DNA from: M55B120 sp964426155
Lineage (GTDB): Bacteria > Actinomycetota > Humimicrobiia > Humimicrobiales > Humimicrobiaceae
Direction of reading: 5' to 3'
DNA: 6,591 bases
NCBI GenBank assembly: GCA_964426155.1
Contig: CAYROY010000109.1
Location: 1-6,591, forward strand
Each line of letters opens with the position of its first letter. Positions within the stretch are counted from its first letter, which is position 1. Below, in pieces: positions 1 to 5,556 of the stretch. The notes under the pieces are model-generated. The model was not told the DNA's origin. It saw only the letters and a program-made list of their open reading frames with translations, and made no database searches. The position numbers and the translations under genes were made by a program.

Positions 1-228
1 TCGATAGTACATCCCAGGGAGGTCATAAACCCTGCAATTAGATACTCGGCAGCATCTATTATATTCCTACATAATCATCCCAGCGGAGATCCCGAACCTT
101 CCCTTGATGATATAGAGATAACGCGCAGGTTATGCAAATCCTGCGATATAGTCGGCATAAATGTCCTTGACCATATCATTATCGGTTATGGAGAATATTT
201 CAGCTTTAAGCAAAAACAGCTGATATGA
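1..228 (+). CDS. radC: RadC-family JAB/MPN-domain protein, C-terminal part only
   Basis: This is the last 75 codons of a frame already open at the window edge, ending in TGA at 226-228. The visible piece holds the complete JAMM metal-binding signature of RadC (UPF0758/DUF2466) proteins: H24-x-H26-x7-S34-x2-D37, within the HNHPSGDPEPS segment typical of the family. Further on, LDHIIIG followed by a short YFSF tail matches the usual RadC ending. The family has a predicted zinc-hydrolase fold. Its old label as a DNA repair protein is weakly founded and its real substrate is unknown. The N-terminal helix-hairpin-helix region lies outside the window. The gene converges on the methyltransferase-like gene with a 54-nt AT-rich gap (229-282), where I see only a 10-bp palindrome (attgatcaat, 245-254) and no clear terminator. 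Identity is secure; biological role is not. Confidence 0.93.
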   Translation, partial: SIVHPREVINPAIRYSAASIIFLHNHPSGDPEPSLDDIEITRRLCKSCDIVGINVLDHIIIGYGEYFSFKQKQLI

Positions 229-282
229 TTTTATATAGATTTTTATTGATCAATTAATAATAGTAAGGCTATAATTTCCTGT

Positions 283-1305
283 CTACGATTTAACTCTGTA
301 TTTTCGTCCCGTTTCCATGAATGCCTTTATATTTTCATAGGGAGTTTCCTGGGGAAGATCACAGCCTGTGCTTAAAATAAAATTTGGGAAAGTCTCCATC
401 TCATCCAGGAGTTCCCCTACTTCCTCTTCGACCTGCTGTGGTTTTCCATGAAGAATTGTAGAAGAGGGATTTATATTACCCATAACTGCAACCTGACCTT
501 TGACTTTCAGTGCTACATCCTTAAGAGAGACCCCCATCTCTCTGGAATCAAGGCTGACTCCGTCAACACCCGATAGGACCATTTTATCCACCAGATGCAT
601 TGTATTGCCACAGGTATGATAAATTGTGATTACACCCGTAAATCTAAAACTGTCGTTTATATGCTTTACATATCTTGCCGAGTACTTTTCAAACTGTGAA
701 GGTCCCAGCATCACTGCCGTGGGCTCTAAAATACAGATCACCTCTGCTCCTGCAGATATTAGCATCCCTGTATATTTTTCAATTACCTCAGTTGTAAAAT
801 TACATAGCTGGGTCAGGACTTTTTCATCCATAATGGTAGCCATAGCTGCATCATCTGCACCCATAATAAGACCTGCAAGTGAATACGGTCCGGTAACATA
901 TGCCCCTTTAAGGATACTCTCCGGCAGCCCTATCCTCATCAATTTGACCGTATCGACATAGCAATTTACCCTGCTGTCAAAGGAGATATTTATCTCTTCC
1001 AGTTCTTTTAATTCATCTATGGAAAATTTATCCTTGCGCACAGTAGCAGAATCTTCTCTTGGAAATAGCGTATACCTGCCAAGTGCATTGGCTTCAACCG
1101 ATAGATCCATCAAAGGAAAGATAATATCAGGGGTAAACTCATCTACAACCTTTTTAAGCACCTTGTAATGTTCGCCATAATTTTGCTGGGCTATCTTTAT
1201 ATTGCTGCCGATCATGTTAACCCCGGGGAAACCTACCAGAGGTGCCACGATCCTTTGCTTTTCTTTATATCTTTCTTCTGTTAATCTAAGCAGTTTATTA
1301 CCCAT
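283..1305 (-). CDS. Uroporphyrinogen-decarboxylase-fold methyltransferase, MtaA/CmuA type
   Basis: The 340-residue protein has the length and motifs of the URO-D superfamily. The zinc/thiol-activating set H-x-C-(n)-C of methylcobamide:coenzyme M methyltransferases (MtaA, MtbA, CmuA C-terminal domain) is present as H230, C232 (IYHTCGNT) and C315 (LSTGCDLP). Other family marks are TGPYSLAGLIMG (138-149), ILEPTA (192-197) and VMGNINPSS (274-282). The Arg-rich N-terminal motif and coproporphyrinogen-binding residues of true HemE are missing, so heme synthesis is unlikely. Such proteins move a methyl group between a corrinoid protein and a thiol or other acceptor in the cytoplasm; here the acceptor is unknown. 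The ATG start is preceded by GGGAAAG (1315-1321) with a 9-nt spacer. It lies 111 nt downstream of nuoF on the same strand and may share its transcript. No corrinoid-protein gene is visible nearby. Confidence 0.85.
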   Translation of the reverse strand: MGNKLLRLTEERYKEKQRIVAPLVGFPGVNMIGSNIKIAQQNYGEHYKVLKKVVDEFTPDIIFPLMDLSVEANALGRYTLFPREDSATVRKDKFSIDELKELEEINISFDSRVNCYVDTVKLMRIGLPESILKGAYVTGPYSLAGLIMGADDAAMATIMDEKVLTQLCNFTTEVIEKYTGMLISAGAEVICILEPTAVMLGPSQFEKYSARYVKHINDSFRFTGVITIYHTCGNTMHLVDKMVLSGVDGVSLDSREMGVSLKDVALKVKGQVAVMGNINPSSTILHGKPQQVEEEVGELLDEMETFPNFILSTGCDLPQETPYENIKAFMETGRKYRVKS

Positions 1306-1401
1306 TTATATTTTCTTTCCCGTTAAAATCACATATCAACTGGACTTATTCTTATAAATTAAAATATTGGCAGTAATAAGAAATCCTTATAATAATCAAT
1401 C

Positions 1402-1439
1402 CCAAAAGGCTATTTTCTATTCCACTTTTTTCCTTTTGG
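1402..1439 (-). repeat. 8-bp inverted repeat spanning the nuoF stop codon
   Basis: The arms ccaaaagg (1402-1409) and ccttttgg (1432-1439) are perfect complements separated by 22 nt, and they enclose the nuoF TAG. No U-run follows on the minus strand, so this is not a convincing intrinsic terminator. It could be a weak hairpin between nuoF and the methyltransferase-like gene, or chance in AT-rich DNA. Confidence 0.3.
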
Positions 1440-3132
1440 CTTTTCTGTGAAGCCTCTTGCATGATAGTCTGGTATCTATATGTTCCTGATACTCATCCCT
1501 GAAATATCTTATAGTACTGAGTACCGGGTTAGGTGCAGTCTTTCCTAGCCCGCATAGCGAAGTCTCCTTTATCATCTCGGCCAGCTCTACCAGTTTTTCT
1601 ATATCGCCTTCTTCTCCTGTACCTTCAGTTATTCTTGTGAGTATCTCGAGCATCCTCCTGGTCCCTACCCTGCAGGGCGTGCACTGTCCGCATGATTCAT
1701 CCTGTATAAAGTCCATGAAATATCTTGCCAGATCTACCATACACTGATCTTCATCAAGCACTATCATCCCACCGGAACCCATTATAGCTCCTGCCTTTTT
1801 GACCTCTTCATAGTCAACCGGAAGGTCAAGCAATTGCTCGGGAAGGCAGCCTCCCGATGGCCCCCCAAGTTGAACCGCTTTGAACTTTTTGTCCCCCTTT
1901 ATTCCTCCGCCTATCTTATATATGATATCCCTGACTGGTATACCCATGGGGACCTCTACAAGACCTACATTGTTTACAGCGCCTGTAAGTGCAAATATCT
2001 TTGTGCCTTTACTGTCTTTCGTTCCAATCTCATTGAACCATTCCGCACCGTTTAAAATTATCTGGGGCACATTTGAAAAAGTCTCGACATTATTGATGAG
2101 GGTAGGTTTTCCAAAAAGTCCTTCATTGGCAGGAAAAGGCGGCTTGGGCCTTGGCATGCCCCTCTTGCCTTCTATGGATTTTAGAAGAGCAGTTTCCTCA
2201 CCGCATACAAATGCTCCGGCTCCCTGATATATCTCAATATCGAAATCATGCCTGCTTCCGAGAATATTTTTACCGACAAACCCATATTCCATGGATTGTT
2301 TCAGGGCATTCGAAAGGGTTTTTATGGCAAGAGGATATTCCGCACGGACATATATATATCCCTTATTTGCACCTATCGCCAGCCCGGCTATTATCATGCC
2401 TTCCAGTACAGAATGGGGGTCAGATTCAAGAAGGTTTCTATCCATAAAAGCCCCGGGGTCACCTTCGTCTCCGTTACAGACTACGTATTTTATTCCATCG
2501 TCAGAACTGGCCCTGCGGCAGAATTCCCATTTTCTACCCGTGGGGAAACCGGCTCCGCCTCTTCCCCTCAGGCCTGAATCTGAGATTATACCGATAATAC
2601 CTTCTGGATCATCCATTTCTATTGATTTTAAAAGACCCCTGTATCCGTCAAATGAAATATAGTCATCTATCTTAAAAGGGTCTATCCTTCCCCTGTTATG
2701 GAGGACTCTTGAAACCTGAAAATCATAAAATTCTGCAAGCTTTGAATCTTTTACTATAGGATTTAGTTCATATAGTATCTTACCGTTATCAATGTGGCCA
2801 GAAAATATACTGGCTACATCCTCCTGTTTGAGACTGTGATATGTTGTCTTTTCTCCTTTATAGTCTTCAATGGTCATCATGGGTTCCAGAGCACAAAATC
2901 CCACACAGCCTGAAGTAGAAAATATTACATTGCCATTTTCCCTCTTATTTATTTCCTGCAGGACACTTCTTTGTATCTCATCCGCTCCTGACGCAATCCC
3001 GCAGGTTCCCAGATGTACCGTAACCATATAGCATCCCTTTTTACCGTAGGGCCGGTTACCCTCTATATTCTTTGCTTTAATATCATCTAATTCTTTTATT
3101 GAAAAAACTTTATAGCCCATATTCTCTTTCAT
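1417..3132 (-). CDS. nuoF: NuoF/HndC/HydB-like NADH-binding flavoprotein subunit lacking the C-terminal ferredoxin domain
   Basis: This 571-residue cytoplasmic subunit should oxidise NADH through FMN and pass electrons to Fe-S clusters. Domain order: a thioredoxin-like [2Fe-2S] domain (about 35-115; GTCGIASGA with C44, then C76 and C80 in SGCVGFCALEP); the FMN/NADH-binding core (about 150-355) with GLRGRGGAGFPTGRKWEF (188-205), NGDEGDPGAFMDR (220-232) and GAGAFVCGEETALL (304-317); an SLBB region (about 375-460); and the [4Fe-4S] helical domain with C481-x2-C484-x2-C487 and C527 (SLCGLG). HndC/HydB relatives usually continue into a C-terminal 2x[4Fe-4S] ferredoxin domain. Here the protein stops with a lysine/arginine-rich tail (559-569), and no cysteine motif follows in any frame before the next gene. 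The start ATG overlaps the nuoE stop as ATGA, which indicates translational coupling. Met5 is a possible alternative start. Confidence 0.93.
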   Translation of the reverse strand: MKENMGYKVFSIKELDDIKAKNIEGNRPYGKKGCYMVTVHLGTCGIASGADEIQRSVLQEINKRENGNVIFSTSGCVGFCALEPMMTIEDYKGEKTTYHSLKQEDVASIFSGHIDNGKILYELNPIVKDSKLAEFYDFQVSRVLHNRGRIDPFKIDDYISFDGYRGLLKSIEMDDPEGIIGIISDSGLRGRGGAGFPTGRKWEFCRRASSDDGIKYVVCNGDEGDPGAFMDRNLLESDPHSVLEGMIIAGLAIGANKGYIYVRAEYPLAIKTLSNALKQSMEYGFVGKNILGSRHDFDIEIYQGAGAFVCGEETALLKSIEGKRGMPRPKPPFPANEGLFGKPTLINNVETFSNVPQIILNGAEWFNEIGTKDSKGTKIFALTGAVNNVGLVEVPMGIPVRDIIYKIGGGIKGDKKFKAVQLGGPSGGCLPEQLLDLPVDYEEVKKAGAIMGSGGMIVLDEDQCMVDLARYFMDFIQDESCGQCTPCRVGTRRMLEILTRITEGTGEEGDIEKLVELAEMIKETSLCGLGKTAPNPVLSTIRYFRDEYQEHIDTRLSCKRLHRKAKRKKVE

Positions 3133-3611
3133 TTGTAGCTGTAAATAAGTTCTATGGCTTTATCAGGATCTACTTTCTGATATACCTTATCATTTATGAC
3201 CATGATAGGCGCAAGACCGCACGCTCCCAGGCACCTGTTTATTTGCAGGGAATATACCCTGTCAGGGGTAGTTTCACCTGGTTTGATCTTTAACTCACTG
3301 CTAATTTTTTCGACAATTTTGCCGGCCCCCTTTACAAAACATGCAGTACCCATACAGACCCTTATATTGTTTTTTCCGCGCGGGATCATGGTAAAAAATG
3401 AGTAGAAAGTCACAACGCCATATACATCTTTTTCGGGTACCGATATACCCAGGGCAACTTTTTTCTGTGCCTCCACAGGCAAAAATCCTATTGTATCCTG
3501 TATCTTTTGAAGTACAGGAATAAGCAAGCTCTTTTTGTTTCTATATTGCGAGATAATATCATCTACTTTCTGATTCTCCTCTTCGGTAAGCTTATATTTC
3601 GGCAGTTCCAG
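3129..3611 (-). CDS. nuoE: NuoE/HndA-like [2Fe-2S] thioredoxin-fold subunit, probable CTG start
   Basis: This is the small [2Fe-2S] electron-transfer partner of the NuoF-like subunit. The four ligands of the family are present: C-x4-C in RVCMGTAC and C-x3-C in RCLGACGLAP. Upstream lie the standard helical motifs (LIPVLQKIQDTIGFLP, VYGVVTFYSFFTMIPRGK). The first ATG/GTG/TTG-type codon is TTG at 3525-3527, but starting there would remove a recognisable family N-terminus (KYKLTEEENQKVDDII) and has no good ribosome binding site. The frame stays open back to a TAA at 3630-3632. The best start is CTG at 3609-3611, with AGGAAGG (3620-3626) 8 nt upstream. It gives 160 residues, the usual family length, beginning (M)ELPKYKLTEEE. 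The stop overlaps the nuoF start by four bases. Identity is secure; the CTG start is inferred. Confidence 0.92.
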   Translation of the reverse strand: MELPKYKLTEEENQKVDDIISQYRNKKSLLIPVLQKIQDTIGFLPVEAQKKVALGISVPEKDVYGVVTFYSFFTMIPRGKNNIRVCMGTACFVKGAGKIVEKISSELKIKPGETTPDRVYSLQINRCLGACGLAPIMVINDKVYQKVDPDKAIELIYSYK

Positions 3612-3619
3612 GTTATTAT

Positions 3620-3626
3620 CCTTCCT
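3620..3626 (-). promoter_or_regulatory. Ribosome binding site that fixes the nuoE start
   Basis: On the minus strand the bases read AGGAAGG, a strong Shine-Dalgarno sequence, 8 nt ahead of the CTG at 3611-3609. No ATG, GTG or TTG lies in frame at a usable distance, so this site is the main evidence for a CTG initiation codon. Confidence 0.7.
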
Positions 3627-3659
3627 ATTTTATGTTATTACGAGATAAATTTTCATTTG

Positions 3660-3690
3660 ATTATAGCAAATAATAATTAATAATTGTAAA
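3660..3690 (-). promoter_or_regulatory. Extended -10 promoter for nuoEF
   Basis: Read on the minus strand, a perfect TATAAT (3665 to 3660) is preceded by TGC, giving the extended -10 form TGnTATAAT. A -35-like TTTACA lies 19 nt upstream (3690 to 3685), or TTACAA at an 18-nt spacing. Transcription would begin near 3652, leaving a leader of about 40 nt before the CTG start. The loose -35 is compensated by the extended -10. Confidence 0.65.
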
Positions 3691-3701
3691 ATTTTTTACA
3701 T
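3684..3701. promoter_or_regulatory. Rex-like palindromic operator over the nuoEF -35
   Basis: TTGTAAAATTTTTTACAT contains 7-bp arms TGTAAAA and TTTTACA separated by 2 nt. Compared with the clostridial Rex consensus TTGTTAANNNNTTAACAA it agrees at 11 of 14 fixed positions. Two of the mismatches are a symmetric pair at positions 5 and 14, and the third is the last base. Rex is the NADH/NAD+-sensing repressor that often controls NADH-linked oxidoreductases. The site overlaps the -35 element, a suitable place for repression of nuoEF. It is a candidate only, because AT-rich palindromes arise easily by chance. Confidence 0.45.
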
Positions 3702-3721
3702 ATTAAACTTTGCTTAAAAAA

Positions 3722-3738
3722 GTTAAATGGACTTTAAC
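3722..3738. promoter_or_regulatory. Inverted repeat GTTAAA-N5-TTTAAC, possible operator
   Basis: These are perfect 6-bp arms with a 5-nt spacer in the divergent control region. The same architecture (6-bp arms, N5, GKTAAA/TTTAMC) recurs 44 bp to the right, about four helical turns away. The spacing differs from Rex (GTTAA-N4-TTAAC). A dimeric repressor is possible; no regulator gene is in the window. Confidence 0.35.
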
Positions 3739-3765
3739 AGAAAATATTTTTATTTGAAAAAGCAC

Positions 3766-3794
3766 GGTAAATAGTTTTTACCTTTTATGGTAAA
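3766..3794. promoter_or_regulatory. Alternating GGTAAA / TTTACC / GGTAAA repeats upstream of the TS-like gene
   Basis: Three half-sites lie in alternating orientation: GGTAAA (3766-3771), TTTACC (3777-3782) and GGTAAA (3789-3794). They form two overlapping inverted repeats, GGTAAA-N5-TTTACC and TTTACC-N6-GGTAAA, so two mutually exclusive hairpins or two overlapping protein sites are possible. They sit 62-90 nt before the start codon. No convincing -10/-35 pair for the rightward genes could be assigned around them. Confidence 0.4.
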
Positions 3795-3844
3795 CTGTAA
3801 AAAATTACTTCGCAGGAAACTAATTGATAGAAAACTAATACTTT

Positions 3845-3850
3845 AGGGGG
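3845..3850 (+). promoter_or_regulatory. Ribosome binding site of the TS-like gene
   Basis: AGGGGG with a 5-nt spacer to ATG at 3856 supports this start over later in-frame methionines. Confidence 0.75.
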
Positions 3851-3855
3851 ATAAA

Positions 3856-4701
3856 ATGTCAGATAAAAAAACCACCAGACAGATAACATTCGATACCGGC
3901 CACATTCCGGTTCTTCAGGTGGAAGGTAAGACACTTCCTGAAACCTGGGAGAAATCATTGATCACGCTCTGGGAAAATGGAGTTTCTATAAAAACACAAT
4001 ATGACAGGCCCAATGATCCCCCCAGCCGTGATGCCACTATGATAATGGTAATCCATGAACCGTTTTCAGAGCCCAGGATTCACCGCGCATTACCGACCGG
4101 GCTTGATGAACTGGAAATATACAGACAGGAAGTAGTGCTCGGCATCCATGATCACTGGATAGGAAAACATGGATGGTCATACAGCTATCATGAAAGGCTT
4201 TTTAACTACCCTTCAAAAATAGGTCCCGTAAACCAGATAGATGCTGTTATACAAAATCTTGTAAACTGTTTTTATACAAGAAGAGCCCAGGCTATTACAT
4301 GGTCCCCGGATATCGATTCAATGCATCATGAGCCTCCATGTCTTCAGAGGACATGGTTCAGAATACTTGAGGACCCTGAAGAAGGACTAATCCTTAACAT
4401 GAACAGCCACTGGAGATCCAGAGATGCTTATAAAGCAGCATTCATGAATATTTTTGCTCTTACTGATCTCCAGAGGGAAATAGCCGAAAAGATATCATCC
4501 AAAATCGGGGAAACGGTAAAACCGGGGCGCTATGTTGACATAACAGACGGCTACCACATATATGGTTCATACTTTGATGATTTCAAAGGTTTTTTGAATA
4601 CTTTGAAAACAAAGTCCTTTGAGCAGAGGACCTACTCTACTTCTTTTGCAGAGACATTCTTTGAAGAGGCAAGGGAGAAAATCAGGTCAGAGAAAAAATA
4701 G
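3856..4701 (+). CDS. Thymidylate-synthase-fold protein, archaeal/methanogen-like
   Basis: The 281-residue protein carries the ThyA active-site series in order. R51 in YDRPNDPP corresponds to the N-terminal phosphate arginine. R142-R143 in TRRAQAITW match the arginine pair given by the partner subunit. Catalytic C162 lies in EPPCLQ, exactly 20 residues after R142 as in E. coli (R126 to C146). R187-S188-x-D190 and N198 follow with the E. coli D-to-N spacing of 8, and then H234-x-Y236 (YHIYG). The style PCLQ...WRSRDAYKAAFMN and GWSYSYHERLFNY resembles methanogen-type synthases more than folate-dependent bacterial ThyA, whose GDTN loop and PCH motif are absent. N198 favours a uracil rather than a cytosine base (dCMP hydroxymethylases have Asp). 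The residue after Y111 is H112, where ThyA normally has Gly. The fold is confident, but the substrate and one-carbon donor are not known. It leads a three-gene run. A dUMP methylase, a hydroxymethylase or a nucleoside-modifying enzyme are all possible. Confidence 0.82.
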   Translation: MSDKKTTRQITFDTGHIPVLQVEGKTLPETWEKSLITLWENGVSIKTQYDRPNDPPSRDATMIMVIHEPFSEPRIHRALPTGLDELEIYRQEVVLGIHDHWIGKHGWSYSYHERLFNYPSKIGPVNQIDAVIQNLVNCFYTRRAQAITWSPDIDSMHHEPPCLQRTWFRILEDPEEGLILNMNSHWRSRDAYKAAFMNIFALTDLQREIAEKISSKIGETVKPGRYVDITDGYHIYGSYFDDFKGFLNTLKTKSFEQRTYSTSFAETFFEEAREKIRSEKK

Positions 4702-4738
4702 CAATAAATAATAAGTGAAACCTAAAGGATAGTACTTA

Positions 4739-5527
4739 ATGGGCAGATATATTTTCGATTTATTTATCTCAGGTTTTTATTTTCCAGGTATATCATTAAA
4801 TAACCTGGCCGCAGGCATCGGTCTTGGCCTGATTTTCGGTGCTGTGTGGTATGCCGCATATTTTACTCCTGTCCTCGGTAAGGCATATTCATGGGCCGTT
4901 ATGTCCGTAAGTGCCTTTCTTACCTGGGCAGCTGTATGTTTTATTCAGGTACCCCTCCAGTCACTAACCACAAATGTTATGAACATTTTCTGGAGCCAGG
5001 ATATACTTATGAACTGGATACTTCTGGCCATAATACCACAGATACTTTATTCAGGACTTGTGCAGGAAGGAGCAAAACTTGTACCGGTAATATTTATGTG
5101 GCGTAAAATAAAACCGCCAGCAAATCCAAAAACAGGTCTTATCCTTGGTGCCGTTGCCGGACTGGGTTTCGGTATCTTTGAAGCAGTGTGGATACACAAC
5201 AGCCTTTTTGCTTCCGGCTGGAATATTGCAAGCTCTATCTCCACTACAGGCATTATTTATGGGCTGCTCCCATTCTGGGAAAGGTTTTTTACAGTTGCAT
5301 TCCACGCAGCATCAAGTGCTATAGCAGGATGGGGGCTTTTCAGGGGCCGCGGATGGCAGTTCTACCTTATATCCTCGGTTGCGCATGCAGTACTAAATTA
5401 CAGTATGGTGCTCTACACTGCCGGATATATTAATCAGCTTTATATATCTGTATATGTAGCTATAATATCAATTGTGATTACAGCAATGGCCCTCTGGCTA
5501 AGGTATAGAAAAGATCATAATAATTAA
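4739..5527 (+). CDS. PrsW/YhfC-like polytopic membrane protease family protein
   Basis: The 262-residue protein is largely hydrophobic, with about seven or eight membrane segments (roughly 20-42, 50-70, 92-108, 133-153, 165-180, 184-200, 207-226, 234-256) and no separate signal peptide. Motifs of the PrsW/CPBP-related intramembrane metalloprotease group appear in order: QEGAK (109-113; E110, K113), GAVAGLGFGIFE (137-148; E148), FHAASSAIAGWG (188-199; H189) and AHAVLNY (215-221; H216, N220). PrsW normally has two adjacent glutamates in its first motif. Here the first is Q109, so catalysis is uncertain, although E110, E148 and the histidines remain. The family cleaves membrane proteins such as anti-sigma factors, or in some branches has unknown roles. 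The ATG is preceded by AAAGGA (4724-4729) with a 9-nt spacer. It lies 37 nt after the TS-like gene and 29 nt before the aminopeptidase, consistent with one operon. The exact subfamily is unsettled. Confidence 0.72.
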   Translation: MGRYIFDLFISGFYFPGISLNNLAAGIGLGLIFGAVWYAAYFTPVLGKAYSWAVMSVSAFLTWAAVCFIQVPLQSLTTNVMNIFWSQDILMNWILLAIIPQILYSGLVQEGAKLVPVIFMWRKIKPPANPKTGLILGAVAGLGFGIFEAVWIHNSLFASGWNIASSISTTGIIYGLLPFWERFFTVAFHAASSAIAGWGLFRGRGWQFYLISSVAHAVLNYSMVLYTAGYINQLYISVYVAIISIVITAMALWLRYRKDHNN

Positions 5528-5556
5528 AATTTTTATTTGAAAGGCGGAAAACAATA

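Noticed and set aside
626..961. Open frame on the + strand inside the methyltransferase-like gene
   Set aside because: No ribosome binding site, no family resemblance, and fully antisense to a gene with conserved motifs.
283..1305. hemE (uroporphyrinogen decarboxylase)
   Set aside because: The N-terminal Arg-rich substrate motif is absent, and the H-x-C...C metal motif points to the MtaA/CmuA group.
1402..1439. Rho-independent terminator after nuoF
   Set aside because: The 8-bp arms have a 22-nt loop and no U-run follows on the minus strand, so read-through into the methyltransferase-like gene is possible.
1834..2662. Several overlapping open frames on the + strand opposite nuoF
   Set aside because: They lack ribosome binding sites and recognisable motifs and lie wholly over the conserved NuoF core on the other strand. 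They are antisense shadows.
3525..3527. TTG as the nuoE start
   Set aside because: No purine-rich site at the right distance. It would remove a conserved N-terminal helix and leave 132 residues, shorter than the family.
3753..3782. sigma-A promoter for the TS-like gene using TTGAAA at 3753-3758
   Set aside because: At 16-18 nt spacing the -10 position reads gttttt, ttttac or tttacc, which does not resemble TATAAT. The promoter remains unassigned.
5047..5433. Small frames on both strands within the PrsW-like gene
   Set aside because: They overlap a gene with clear membrane-protein composition and motifs, and have no start signals of their own.
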